From Cristatella mucedo (Eukaryota > Bryozoa > Phylactolaemata > Cristatellidae): DNA of 64,000 nucleotides. Position numbers and translations under genes: made by a program. Below the pieces are notes generated by a model. The model was not told the origin of the DNA and made no database searches. It worked only from the letters and a program-made list of their open reading frames with translations. This document shows positions 23,486 through 34,655 of this stretch, one piece after another. Position 1 is the stretch's first letter; each line of letters starts with the position of its first letter. The stretch is from NCBI GenBank assembly GCA_009760855.2, contig WPIO01000012.1:7127501-7191500 (forward strand), written 5' to 3'.

Positions 23486-23960
23486 CGAGTACAGAGAGGA
23501 AGACCGAATAAAGGAGAGAAAGAAGAACGAAGAGAAATATAGAAAATGAGAGAAAAAAGAACGAGAGAGGTATAGATAAAAATGGAAGGACGAGCTAGAG
23601 AGCAAACTAAAAGAAAATTGAACTGGAGAAAAAGTGCGATAGAGAAACTTATAGAAAGAGAGAGATAGGGAAGTTGAAACGAAGGACAGAAGGAGAAATA
23701 AATACAGAAAAGAGTCAAATGGAGAGTGGGGGATAGAAAAAGAGTGGGAGAATGAGTGAGAATGAAAGACAAATGTAAAAAGAAAGTGAAACAGATTGGA
23801 GAAAATGAGATGGAGAGTGAGAATTAGAGACACTGAGAGGGAGAAAGTGCTGAAGAGAGAAAGAAATATCTTATTCTAGGCCAAGATACTAAAAGATATA
23901 GAGCGAGGCAGGTCGATAAAGTGAGAGAACAAGAGAGAGTGACACAAAAACAGACAGAAA
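23486..23960 (+). repeat. Purine-rich extension (GAGAAA-type)
   Basis: Non-tandem but strongly purine-biased DNA continues the minisatellite, with many GAGAAAG and GAGAGAG words. Together the two form a strand-asymmetric tract of about 1.1 kb. Confidence 0.8.
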
Positions 23961-23969
23961 GCATATTTA

Positions 23970-25190
23970 TCGAAATTGCATTAATTTGAAGCATTTGTGT
24001 TAAAAATAGCCTCAATGATTATTGTGGAATGTATTTTGTGATACTTTTAATTCCTTTTGGGTTTTTGAACTTCGGCATTGTCTTCGTTCCTCTTTGGTTA
24101 AAGGCTGGAATGCTTACAGTAGGCCATTTCTAGCCTTGACCGTTATTGAAGGAATATTTTGGTTTAGTGGCGACAAATTTTCTCGGAGTCTTTGGCCCGC
24201 TTTGAAGATCTTAGTTCTCATCATGTGCAATTAAGTATGGAAATACAGTGAGTTGTTTCAGAAGTCGACGTGGACTCATAATCCTCCTCAGCCAAAGCCA
24301 CTTGAAGGTTAGTTCATTGCTACACTGAACGCCATAGGAAGAGTAGTTCAGGTAGCTCGATCGGTTGGAGCACCAGACAAGTAACTCAGACGTTGCTGGA
24401 TCGCTTCCCGCTGGAAGTGAATTTATTTTAGCGATCAGCCTCATGGAACGACGGCTCTCTCTCGTTCTCTATGCTTAAATTAATGCTTTATTTGCATCCA
24501 CTGCTGAAGGCAGTGCATAAATATTCAGCCATTCATTGGTAATCAAGGATGCGGTGGTGGACCGCTAGAGGGGTACTCTCGATCACCTGGCCCCTGCTAG
24601 TCATTCAGCGGATGCGGTCTCTGATCGCAGGCAGTGGAAATCGCAATGTTCTTACTCGGTGCCAAAATGTTTAGCTATAAACAAGTGGCGAACCATTTGA
24701 CTCTTCCTACAAAATACAACGCAATCTGAAAAAAAATTTAATAAGACGCCTCCCTTGATTACTAAACCTCAGGAACCAGCTAATTGAATTCGTAATGAGA
24801 CGCGTTTCCGCATGAGCTTAGCTACTACAATATGCACACTCAAAATCAGGTGCATGTGTGCAAGAGTTCATACGCCGGCAGCTGCTGCACTCCGAGTGAG
24901 AGGGCCAGGACCGCTCTGTCCCGGCGGCGTACAGTGGGGTCTCGGATTTCGAACCCAATTCGTCGCCAGGCTGACCTTGTAGCCCATATCGTTCGTAATC
25001 CGTATCGTGATTTCCCATGAGGTACTATGTGAAACAATTTAACTCACTCCCGAGCCCGACGAAAAAAACATGCTTCGTACACTGTGAACGTGCTCTTACA
25101 ACACGTATGTAAAGAAGACACCGAAATGCACTTTAAACGCGAAAATAAGATACAAAAACGAAAGAACGCACGATAATTCTTTTAACGACT
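23970..25190. other. No recognised gene
   Basis: Unassigned. An AATAAA on the minus strand (24,492-24,487) is a possible distant polyadenylation signal for the gene at 26-27 kb, but it is 1.6 kb past the stop. Confidence 0.3.
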
Positions 25191-25578
25191 TGTTTGCTAG
25201 CTAAATGCAGCCGAGGAGCGGCGCTCGAGCTGCGGCGAGCACCGTCTCGCTACGCTACGCCCGCCGCGTCACTTTGCGAGCGCTCAGCCGCGCCAGCCAG
25301 CAGCCTCGCCAGCCAGCAGCCGAGTTTCGCTTTCGCCGCCGCCTCGTCTGCAAGCCGCGGGCCGAGTGCGAACCTGGCCAGGTTTCCTCTCTTCCGCGAT
25401 GCACCGGATTCGGAGGGAAAATGCAGGAGCTGCCGCGACGTTGTGCAGCAGGTACCAAGCCCGTACGCCGCTCGTACATTTTTTTCACACGATACTATGT
25501 TCAGATCGAGTCGCTAGACGTCGTTTAGTCTCGACAAGCGCCGTCGTCGCTCTCAGGAGGGCGTCGGAGGAAACTCGC

Positions 25579-25617
25579 GCTGCTGCTGCTGCTGCTGCTG
25601 CCGCCGCCGCCGCCGCA
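25579..25617 (+). repeat. (CTG)n/(CCG)n trinucleotide repeat
   Basis: A run of about seven CTG units followed by about five CCG units in GC-rich DNA downstream of the gene at 26 kb. Confidence 0.9.
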
Positions 25618-26068
25618 CTGTCGGACTGCCCGCGCGGAGGCGCGGCCGACAGTAAGCCGCAGGCAAGCAAGTGACGCTTGCAAGCTGCCTGCTCTCAAAT
25701 GCATCCTCGGTTCGCGCAGCGAGGCGCGCGCGTACGATCATCCGCCGTCGACTGACGCGTGGCCCTGGCTGGCGGTCGGCTCGCTCGCACTCCCAGCTGG
25801 GCGATTCTCGCCCGCGTTGAATGGCGGACGTCAGCGAAAGCACCGACGGCCAGCGTTGGCTCAGTCGAGCTGTGCGGCGGCGCGCGGGCAGCTACCGCGG
25901 CGCGCGCTGCCGCCTCTATCTGAGCTACATCTATGCTATCTGAGCCCGCGCTTTCTACCCACTTTCGCCGGCTAGCAGCTCGCGTCGCGATGGCCTCTTC
26001 CGGAGCTCGTCGGCCGACAGCACGCGGCTCATACGCGACCTCGCAGCCGCCCCGGAGGCGGCCCAAGT

Positions 26069-27163
26069 CTAGTACAACTTCTTTGCAGCGCTGAGGCCGT
26101 GCTCGGCGAGACTTCGCTCGCGCAGCAGGTAGCCGAGCGAGAACCACCTGTCGTAGCGCGGGTCGTACGGATAGACCTGGATGCCGACCTTGGGCCGGTC
26201 TGCGTTCTGACCGGTGTACATCGCCATGATCACGTTCTGGTCGACGTTGGCGAGGCCATCGTCCAGAAACTTTTCCGTGTATCGGACGTACTCGTCTGCG
26301 AACGCCTCCATCACGGAGACGCGAGCTAAGAAAAAGCAGCCGCAAACCCACACGGGACTGTCCTTCATGATGCGCTCCACGCTCAGGTTGAGCAGGGGAC
26401 GCACCTCGTCGAACGCCACCAGGTTGTCGTCGTGACCCGGGGGCACGCCGATATAGAACGGGCTGCGATCGCCGGCTTGAGCCAGGTCTCTGAACTCGCC
26501 CACATCCAGCCAGGCTACGTGCCGAGTGCGAAAGTAGTTTCGCTGACACGCCTGTTTCATCGACTCAAACTTGGCGTGCATCGCGCAACTGTACAGCGGG
26601 TAAACCGTGTTGGGCACCCACTTGGGATAATCCGGCCGGTCCACGATCTCCTTTATCCTTCCGGCCAGACGGAACGACCACATGGCGTTTCGGTTCGTCA
26701 TGATGACCTCGCTCGGTAGGCCCTGTCGCGCTTCCTTGAATATGGCCGCTGCTTTGGCGTCGTCGAAATAGCCCACGACCGGGTTCTGGATGTTGGCAAA
26801 GAAGCGAAGCCAGCCGTAGTAAAGGTCGGGGTGCTTGCGGTTCGACTCGTCCTGCTTGGGTATCTCACCAATGTTCCAGTAGCCGGTGACGAGCGTGACG
26901 CCGTCGCGCAAGCTCCCTTCCTCTGTCGCCGCCTGGCGACGAGTCGCAGCGGGAGACTCGCGGACTTCAGCGGAGGACGAGCCGGACTCGCCAGGGCGAG
27001 CGAGCGCGCATCGAAGCTCGGAGCTCGCTCGTAGGAAGACTAGGACGGCGGCGGCCGCGAGGCCGATCATCGGCAGGACTCTCAGCATGCCGCGGCCGCG
27101 GCCCGCATACGCTCGGCGGCAGAGCAGATGCAGCTGCGAACGCCATCCGACACCTGGCGTCAT
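26069..27163 (-). CDS. HtrL/YibB-family putative glycosyltransferase, type II membrane protein
   Basis: Single open frame of 364 residues, no intron. Residues 26-48 (LPMIGLAAAAVLVFL) are a hydrophobic signal anchor preceded by several Arg, so a Golgi type II topology is likely. A short Ala/Ser/Glu-rich stem follows, and then from about residue 88 the family core: VTLVTGYWNIGEIPK, WLRFFANIQNPVVGYFDD, NAMWSFRLAGRIKE, YPLYSCAMHAKFE, VAWLDVGEF, PVWVCGCFF and ANVDQNVIMAMY. The WLDVGEF motif supplies an Asp as in nucleotide-sugar transferases. The family (Pfam HtrL_YibB) is known from bacterial lipopolysaccharide loci and from animals such as nematodes and molluscs; its substrate in animals is not established. 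An internal ATG at 27,088 just before the anchor is an alternative start. The gene looks intact and lies in a CpG-rich island. Confidence 0.85.
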   Translation of the reverse strand: MTPGVGWRSQLHLLCRRAYAGRGRGMLRVLPMIGLAAAAVLVFLRASSELRCALARPGESGSSSAEVRESPAATRRQAATEEGSLRDGVTLVTGYWNIGEIPKQDESNRKHPDLYYGWLRFFANIQNPVVGYFDDAKAAAIFKEARQGLPSEVIMTNRNAMWSFRLAGRIKEIVDRPDYPKWVPNTVYPLYSCAMHAKFESMKQACQRNYFRTRHVAWLDVGEFRDLAQAGDRSPFYIGVPPGHDDNLVAFDEVRPLLNLSVERIMKDSPVWVCGCFFLARVSVMEAFADEYVRYTEKFLDDGLANVDQNVIMAMYTGQNADRPKVGIQVYPYDPRYDRWFSLGYLLRERSLAEHGLSAAKKLY

Positions 27164-27599
27164 TTTCCGTCACCGCGCATTGCCCTGGAACGGGGGCAAC
27201 GGACTGAATTGGAAATAAGGCTTGCGGCTAGACATGCACAGCCGGACTAGGACGGCAAAACGTGTAAAAAAAGGAACTTCCTTAGCCTGGGATGGCAAAG
27301 AGGCTGGCAGGCAGAGCCGCGAATAGGTGAGCGCTCGTGCGCACGACGGCACCGCTGTGGGAGCGGAGGGCCGTTGCGGCGACAACGGATTCGTGTCGCT
27401 TGCAACTCCTCTCTCGGCGGCGCTTCGCTTTTCTTTCTTTGGGCTGCCGCTCTGGCTGCTCTCATTCTCTCACCTAGCCTCGCTCTTCGACGGGCCATCT
27501 TGGCTCAATCACTGTTGCTTGTTCTGGTTGTAATTATGTGTTAATAAATATAATATTAATTAATTAATAATAAACAAAATAATATTAATCATAACGATA

Positions 27600-27950
27600 G
27601 GAATTTATGATGAACTAAATCTCTGCATGGGCACTTTACATTTGCTGGAAAGAAAGCCAGTCTATTGGTTAGCGATTACATGAAAGCGTGTCAGCGTGTA
27701 TAAGATAAGGGACAATTCACGCGGACCCAGAAAATACTGCAAGAAGCATGTAGGTTTTAGCCTCTCATTAAATGCCGTCATGTGAAGATATGCCGTGACA
27801 TTAGTCGGGAGTGAGATCCGTGCTTCTAGAGCATGTGAAATGAAAGGTCTCTGATCAATTTGATATCGGTGAGAGGCACACCTATACAACTTGATTCAGA
27901 AGACTGAGAGTGGGTACGACGCGAAGCCAGATGAATTATTTCCACCCCAG
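27600..27950 (-). mobile_element. LINE family C fragment
   Basis: Decayed. Shares layout and words with the minus-strand LINE fragment at 41.3-41.8 kb (CTCTTTAAACC-like, GAGTGAGATCCGTG, GGTCTCTGAT). Confidence 0.5.
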
Positions 27951-27954
27951 GTTC

Positions 27955-28100
27955 CTAGCCCAGGGGTAAGGTGCTCACTCTTTACGACCCATGTTGTATT
28001 TTCGACTCCGGCGGTGGGCAATCCTGTATAGCCCCACTGCCAGCGGTGGCGACAGCCGTTGAGGCTCTACCACCGCTATATAAGCGACGCAGTTAAATCA
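27955..28100 (+). repeat. tRNA-derived SINE-like repeat
   Basis: Begins with CCCAGGGGTAAGGTGCTC (A-box-like), continues with a B-box-like TTCGACTCC, GGTGGGCAATCCT, and a body with CAGCGGTGGCGACAGCCGTT and GCTCTACCACCGCTATA. The same order recurs at several places in this window. Confidence 0.75.
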
Positions 28101-28169
28101 GCTTAAATTTGTTCAGATAGTTAGGCTGTAGCAAGAGAATAAAGATACTTATAATTGAGCGATGTAATC

Positions 28170-28350
28170 TTGAAGCCTCTATGCTTTTGACCTGGAGCCT
28201 CTACAGGTCAGTGAGATGTGGTGTAAAATTGCCGTCGAGACGTTTACGGCAGACAAGCCAAGCAGCAGTTACGCACCAACTGCAAGTGTCCTACCGCACA
28301 AGCAGGAATACGTAGAGTGGTGAGGTTAGTATCAGAGGTTTAGTGGTGCT
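28170..28350 (-). mobile_element. LINE fragment (reverse-transcriptase C-terminal region)
   Basis: The reverse strand carries the CTGGAGCCTCTACAGGTCAG, GACAAGCC and CACCAACTGCA blocks also seen in the family A copy at 46.0-46.2 kb. Confidence 0.6.
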
Positions 28351-28559
28351 GTCACAAATGCAGGCATGGATCAACTTTACTGCGGCATCCTTACACAGGT
28401 GTGCCGATGTTCTTGCAAGGTGTGCCGCTGAAAGTGGCGGGCGTGAGCGCGCTCCCAATTCGGGCACCAAGTGGCTCTATACCGCGCGAGAAAGCTTGTA
28501 CGAGTTCGGCACCATTTAAGCGGCGCTCGCGCAATACAGAGCGCCACCCTAAGCGCGCA

Positions 28560-29700
28560 CGTGCGTTGGAAAGTTATTAGCAATTACTGAGTTGGCAAAC
28601 AATCCTGAACCTCCACCCGCCCCGCCGGTGCCGGGGGCGCATGCACAGCAGCTCCTCTACCCGCGACCGACTGAGGCGAAGGAATCTGCGTCCGTCGCGC
28701 CTGACTGCCCTGACGCGACTGAGCACTCCGAGCTCTGCGTTCGCAGTCCGCCGCAGTGACATCGCTCGAAAGCCGGCGGAGGTAACAGACACGCGACCTG
28801 TCGCGATGAGCGCTCCTTACCCACCCACCCACCCATCCCCCCCGCCGCCGCCGCCGCCGCCGCTGGTGCACCCGCTCGGCGCTGGAAGTATTTCTGGAGC
28901 GCGACAGGCTCACCGCCGCTCGTAGGGACGGTGGGCGCGGCACAACGAGCGGGAAGAGGCGCTGGCGAATGGTCGGGATCGTTTGATAGCGACGCATGCG
29001 CCAGACTCTGCCGCTCGACGCCGGCCACTCGTTTGCTTGTCGGCAGCCAGCGACGTCTTGACGTGCGGAGCCCAGCGAACGAGCGGTCGCTGGGCCGGAA
29101 GCCAAGGCGAGCGAGACGCGTCGCCGCGCAAAACCAACGGGAGAGAACGTCGGTTCGGTTGCAGCCGACGTCATACTCGCCTTCCGCCGTGCCTAGCGGG
29201 ATAGCCCGACGAACGCTCGATGCCGGATGCGTCGTCGAGCAGGGTGGATCGTCGGGCCAGCTCGCACCCCCGGCGTACGGCGACGATCCACGCGTGCGAG
29301 CGAGCGAGCGACCGAGTCGCCGTTGCTCCATCTTCGGCGCGCCGAGCGCGCCGAGAATGCGCTTGAAGAACCGGGGTGCATGCGTGCCTCCGGAGGCGCG
29401 GGAACGACTCGCACGTCGAGTACGACTCGCCGCGAGCGGGGAGTGGGAACCCCGCCATTCTGCAGGCGTACTCACCGACGGTCGCGAAGTGAAAGGCAGA
29501 AAGCCGCAAGAAAAGCGAGGAGTGCGCCGGCACAAAAGACTCTATTCAGCCAGCGCCTTCCTCTATTGTCCCCGCCGTCAATCGGAGCAAGAGCGCTTTC
29601 GCATGCACCAATCACTTTGGGCTTCTGCGAGAGGTCACGGAGGATGTGCGGACTGGCGGAGCGCAGGAGCGCCGGAGCGCCTAAAGCTAGCGAGGAATGC
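28560..29700. promoter_or_regulatory. CpG-rich island without a recognised gene
   Basis: Dense CpG and high GC, with overlapping Arg/Ala/Ser-rich open frames on both strands (up to 292 codons) that look compositional. It could be a promoter or first exon of an unseen gene. It stops abruptly at the edge of the inverted duplication near 29,705. Confidence 0.55.
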
Positions 29701-29879
29701 GTTTCGCTCGAGCTGGTATAGCTTAGTGGCTGCATAGTAGAAATTCCCGAGTACAGCGTAGTTTACTCAGCAATATAGTGCCTTAAATTGTTTTCCTTAT
29801 CTCACATGCTTGACCAGTTGTCACGGACTACTTTAGTGTCCAGCCTCATGTGGTTATAAGAAAAACTTTATTTGATTCA

Positions 29880-30045
29880 ACAGGCTCTTTTACGTAGCGA
29901 CAGAAGAACCTTTACCGATATCATCACTGCTTGCAGCAGCGATAAAGGATCGCCCACCTCAGGATTCGAACCCGCGACCCCGGGGCCGAGGTCGTGAAAA
30001 GCAACAACGTTACCTAGTGAGCCATCACAGCTCATACTTCGTCGA
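29880..30045 (-). repeat. tRNA-derived SINE-like repeat
   Basis: The reverse strand contains a tRNA-like head with GGTTCGAATCC-like and ACGACCTCGG words, then GGCGATCCTTTATCGC and GCAAGCAGTGATG. It is present only in arm 1. Confidence 0.8.
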
Positions 30046-30686
30046 CCAAGAAGAATAATAACAGTAGCGCATTAGTATCCTATTGTACTATACTCCCTTT
30101 CGATTTCTTAATTTCATTTTACAGCGTATGATCTTTCGCAGCAATTACCTGAATACGAAACTAACTTGACAAACTACCGACGAACCACACTTTTCTATTT
30201 TGCATTCCTAATAATAAGCCTCAACAAATTTCACATACCCATCAGTCCATTGCTGAAACTATGTCGCATAACTCATTAAAGTGTATCATAATCTGATACA
30301 AACTTCCTAAGTTTGCCTTTTTTACGAGACGCTCCTTATAATATGTAGCTCAGGGGAATGCTTTCGCAGGCTAGATTACAAGACGGCCGCGCTCACTTGT
30401 GTGGCATTAAGGATTTTAAAGGATCTGCGCCGCAATACAAACATCGTCCGAATCAAGTACTTAACCAAACGCGTAGCTTGAGCTTCACGGATGCCTGAAT
30501 CTCACCAGCACAGGGATGATCATAACCGGATGTGACGCATGAACTTTGTCAGAATGTCGGTCACTGTTTTGCAGGCTGACTATGCAAGAGGTTATTTCAG
30601 GAGCAACTGTATTCAAGACTTGAGGAATAAAGCAGCATAGGTAGTGTGAATGCCGACTTTTAGGATTCAGGTTTTCTCGCAACAGC

Positions 30687-30690
<4 letters not shown>

Positions 30691-30732
<42 letters not shown>
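30691..30732 (+). repeat. (GA)n microsatellite
   Basis: About 21 GA units. The duplicate arm has (CT)n at the matching place (44,599-44,692). Confidence 0.95.
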
Positions 30733-30736
<4 letters not shown>

Positions 30737-30867
30737 ATACGTATTTTATGTTTCTAGCGTGAGCCATACAAAGTCATAACCGGTAAGTGAGACCAATTTT
30801 AATTTATTTAGCGATATCACTAGGTCAATTAACAAGCTCTCTCAGCTTAACACGCTGACACTAAATG

Positions 30868-31027
30868 CTTCATGTTACTTTCACGACCTCGGTCCCGAGA
30901 TCGTGGGATCGATTCCTGCGGTGGGCAATCCTTTATCGTCACTGCAAGCGGTGCTGATAGCCGTACAGGCTCTTCTGTCGCTATAAAAAAGAGGCTGTTT
31001 AATCAGCTCGGATTTATTTATTTTATT
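30868..31027 (+). repeat. tRNA-derived SINE-like repeat
   Basis: ACGACCTCGGTCCCGAGATC, GGATCGATTCCTGCGGTGGG, then the shared body and a TTTATT-rich tail. It is absent from the matching place in arm 2 (near 44,490), which gives clean insertion borders. Confidence 0.85.
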
Positions 31028-31172
31028 TATTCTTTTTCAAAGAGACCAATTTTTATTTCATTTCGATATAATATGGTGGCAAGTCCTTGCTTTGTTGGGC
31101 TCTGCGGCAATGAGCTTCGTCAACTTCTATATCCCTCGTAAACTATCGACAAGCACTTTTTATTTCCGGTAG

Positions 31173-31338
31173 GAGCAAGGTGCCGACAGTTTCTGTGATG
31201 GAAAACGCTGTGGTTCAACAGCTGGCTAAAAATTACTGCAAAGAGCCAGCGCAGGTTTTGTTGAGAAATCCGATTCAGCGCTGAATCGCAGATATCCCAC
31301 AGAGTACTAACGCCGACAAGATTTGATCCAACTTTAAA
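31173..31338 (+). pseudogene. Dead copy of aldo-keto reductase exon 7
   Basis: 166 bp, the same length as the live exon at 44,336-44,171, with acceptor GGTAG kept. It reads [20 protein letters not shown], then [12 protein letters not shown], then PIQR followed by TGA, and later DKI followed by TGA before SNFK. The cofactor-loop IPKS has become IPQS and the donor GTGAGT has become GTGATT. Two stops with no indels indicate decay by point mutation after duplication. It lies inside the inverted duplication. Confidence 0.88.
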
Positions 31339-31519
31339 GTGATTGAGTTGCATGTGGCTGCATGGAGCACGTGAACATGAAAGCGGCAAAAGTGCGGCTG
31401 CAATGGCTGTTTTAAGAATTCCACGCCTAAAGTATCCCTCAAGCTTAGATATGTGGAAAACCCTTGCTTATCAAGGTTGGCTCTCTTTTTAGTCTTACTG
31501 TGCACAAACAGACAGACAG

Positions 31520-31524
<5 letters not shown>

Positions 31525-31576
<52 letters not shown>
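31525..31576 (+). repeat. (CA)n microsatellite
   Basis: About 26 CA units. The matching place in the other arm has only a short GTGTGTGCAC, so it expanded after duplication. Confidence 0.95.
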
Positions 31577-31579
<3 letters not shown>

Positions 31580-32050
31580 TAAAAGTGAGTGACAGAAACT
31601 TAAAGTCGATGCGTTGCTTGATTTGGAGCCACTACGGGTCAGCGAGAAGTGGTGTGATGTGGAAACTGCCACACTCGCCACAGACAAGCATAGCTGCTGA
31701 GTTTCATATCAATTATGAGCGCCTGATTGTCCAGGCCGGTAGACCAGCAAACAGTGAGTTGGAGAAGTTGAGACGGGATGTTAAAAATGCATCGACCAAT
31801 ATGAATGGAATATCTCTTCTAAGAAAGCCCAAATTTTAGCAATGTTACATAGTAGCTGACAGTAGGCAAAAATTACCATGGAGCTGATATGTTCTATTGA
31901 AAGGTAACTTTGGAACAGCACACTTATATTTCCTGTGGATGTAATAAGAGATATGCTAGCTGGGCCAATTTTGATCATTAGGCTTTCCAATTTCAGAGTC
32001 GCGCATGGTTTTCTCTTAACTAGTAAGCTGGTTTTATCGTCATTCATTTA
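31580..32050 (-). mobile_element. LINE fragment shared by both duplication arms
   Basis: The reverse strand encodes decayed reverse-transcriptase C-terminal sequence (RKPC, LKLESLMIKIGPASISLI, YLSIEHISS, YCQLLCNIAKIWAFL). The other arm has the same fragment at 43,510-44,000, so the insertion predates the duplication. Confidence 0.8.
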
Positions 32051-32644
32051 GGACAGTTTTTGCTGTCATCCGTGTGGGAATGTCGGCAATACATGCAGCA
32101 AGGAAGTATTTATCGATGTGCAATTACGTTAAGGTACATTGCATTAATACCTTTCCATCACAATATCGAGTTCAGCCAGACTTTAATAGGCCACTGTAGC
32201 TTTGTGGCTAACATAGTATTTGTAAGTCGGAGCGGCTATGCGGATACACAGTACTCTGAAGTCTGCTGCTTGTTCAGAGCCTCTTAACTGAAATCTATTT
32301 GCACCAAAATTAAGCTAAAGCTTTAGCAGGTCTTTCAGTGCGTCAATGCGCTTTTGATACTGCCAAGTGTAATGAAGAGGGAGAGGAGAGAAAGTCAGTT
32401 AGTCCGCAGTTGCTGGCCTAAGTATAGTACTCGTCCATTTCTGCATGCCTGTCTAAGCATTATACCGTGCATGTCACTGACAATGGGTTAGGATGCACTA
32501 ATTCTCTTGCAGCGATTTACATGTCACCCAGATAGAGATTTAGCTTTCATAAAAAGGACGCTATACAGCTGTTCAAAAGATCGGTCTCTATCCTTATTAT
32601 TATAGCGATCGATCGATTACAGCTAATTAGCTGCATATTGCATT

Positions 32645-33475
32645 ATTTGTAATACTGGAATGCGGGCAGCCAAGCCAACGAAGATATTTTTTTCTCTTAT
32701 ATCAAGCTAATTTCTCTTAACTCTAGAATACATTCGGTCTATTTTGATGCCTCGTTTTTTTGGTTGCTCAGCTTCCACTACTGTGTAACCTATTGCTCGG
32801 CAGTAGGTGCCATCACAACGCATGCTTATAAAATTACTTGTATTAAAGGAGTTTAATAGTGTGCTGGCCCGAAATTAACAGACAGCGGATTAGCATGTGG
32901 ACAAGAACTCATAATTTCTTTTTAAATGAAGATCTAGTTTGGCATCTTGTCGTTGAAAAAAATTTTTAATTTAGATTTGAATGTCTAACTAAAGTGCATA
33001 GCACTATTTTCACAGAGACAGTGGCTCTTCAGCAACCCTGACGTAAGCAGTAAGACTCATTTTTTATCGTACTATGTGGATATCGACTCGCTGCTCTGAC
33101 CCTTTGACCTGGTGACTACGTTTGGTTGCATGCTTATATCGCCATTTCGCCTTAAGTCGTATAATACGTGTTGTAGACCACCTCATTAACCTTGACACAA
33201 TCGATGAACGGCGTCGCACCAATCAGGTCTAGAACGCGATAGCTCAGGGTCCAGAATCGGCTGTACTGCCCGCTAGGCCACTGAAGTAAACCACTTGGCG
33301 TGCGAAAAAGAACGCCCCAAGTATGACCTCGGTGTACCTGGCTAATCGGCCAGTTTCCAGTGACCTCCGCTCCCGACGCAAGCCCACTGGCAGGAAATGA
33401 ATGCGGTAACAGTTACTGATATTGCGGGAATGTTTTTTCAAGGAAACCCAATAACTCAAATTAAATTTCGACATT
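32645..33475. other. No recognised gene
   Basis: Start of the spacer between the duplication arms. Nothing identified. Confidence 0.3.
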
Positions 33476-33479
33476 AATA

Positions 33480-34655
33480 TTGGCTAAAAATGAGCTGGAT
33501 GAGTTTTCACCTTTGACAGAGCGCTATGTAAAGCCCTCGGTTTACATCACACACCAATGCTCAAAACGAAATGAGAACTTTTATGCAGACGATACCCAGC
33601 TGTATTCGTCATTTAAACCATCACAATCTGTTGCAGTGACTGATAAATCGAACGCTCGCCTTGTAAATATTTGACCCTGGACGTCGGCCGATTTCCCTAA
33701 ACTAAACTTTGCGTCGATGAAATCCAACTGCTACTCATAGGGCACCCCAAGCGTGAGAATTGACCGGAAATGTTGCACTTCTAATAAGTGATGCTTCTGT
33801 ATGACCGTCACCATGTGCTTAGAATTTAAGTATCTTTTTAACAACTGCCCAACTTTTGAAATTATTTTTAAGAAGACCACCTCCACCGCTAGCCTTCAAG
33901 TCAGATCCCTATAAAATATTAGGGACTGCCGATTGCGGTGGCTTGCAAAACATTTTATCTGGCTCCCTGGTTCCGTCTAGGCTGTATTATTGCAATTGAA
34001 TTTTCGCTGTGCTACCAAAAAATCCATTAGACTGCTGCAGCTGATGATAAATATGGCTGCATACCTGGTTAACAAATACCAGAGGTCCGACCAAGTGCCT
34101 CCTTGCTGAAGGAGCTTCGATTGCCTCCAGTTGATCAATCAATATAGAGTAAAGTTTTTACACTGAGCCACAAGGTCCGACGTGGCTTTTCTCTGTCATA
34201 TCTATCTGAACTGCTGCACCTGTTTCAACCACTTCGTGCCCTCAGGTCCTCAATGGACAATACATTAGCAGTTCAATTCCTTCGCTTAAAGACCGTTGGC
34301 GACAGAGGCTTTTGCTCTGCAGGACCTAGACTGTAGAGCTCACTTCCACAAATCTCAGGCAACGAGATCTTCTCTCCTTTTTTCTACTGTGGCACATCTT
34401 TTCCAGCCGTACTTGTCTGCTCCTTCTATGCTACTTACTTGCTCGACTGTAATCCTGGTTTAGCTACGCTTCTCTTATTCTCATTGTAGCGTGAGATTAA
34501 GTTTGTTGGCTATCGCATGCGTACCAAAAGTAGCAAAAGTCGCCGCTCACTTTGAGTGAGCTATTGAAAACTGTCCTGCTTGATACCCACTTAATATGTG
34601 TGGCTCTGTCGGGTTACAGACGGAGATACGTTCGATTGCATTACATTGCATTCAC
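33480..34655 (+). mobile_element. LINE family B remnant with reverse-transcriptase motif
   Basis: The plus strand carries NFYADDTQLYSSFKPS, the catalytic YxDD box of a non-LTR reverse transcriptase. It is followed by decayed downstream sequence (LRLKTVGD-like words near 34,285) and a 3' tail with TTACAGACGGAGATACG and GCATTACATTGCATT. Many stops. The C-terminal part matches the reverse-oriented copy at 49.4-49.8 kb. Confidence 0.85.

Larger units (their letters stand above)
25200..27530. promoter_or_regulatory. CpG-rich island around the HtrL/YibB-like gene
   Basis: GC-rich with dense CpG, in contrast to the AT-rich flanks. It covers the whole gene, its 5' flank and about 0.85 kb past its stop. 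Long open frames in several phases here reflect low stop density. Confidence 0.7.
29705..32640 (+). repeat. Inverted segmental duplication, arm 1
   Basis: Reads as the reverse complement of 42,930-47,425. Anchors run in the same order: AGCTTAGTGGCTGCATAGTA (29,721); CCGAATCAAGTAC (30,449); GTCAGAATGTCGGTCACTGT (30,547); a (GA)n tract; the AKR exon; a LINE fragment; GGCCACTGTAGCTTTGTGGC (32,189). Arm-specific insertions are SINE-like repeats at about 29,880-30,045 and 30,868-31,027. Confidence 0.88.

Noticed and set aside
22567-23833. Open frames of 401 and 357 codons on the minus strand
   Set aside because: They consist of Ser/Pro/Leu runs produced by the (GGA)n-type minisatellite and its purine-rich flank; there is no domain.
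25194-26549. Several open frames of about 60-284 codons in the CpG island beside the glycosyltransferase gene
   Set aside because: They overlap the real gene in other phases or are compositional.
28584-29737. Overlapping open frames of 196-292 codons on both strands
   Set aside because: Arg/Ala/Ser-rich in every phase, as expected from CpG-rich DNA with few stops. No motif, no family.
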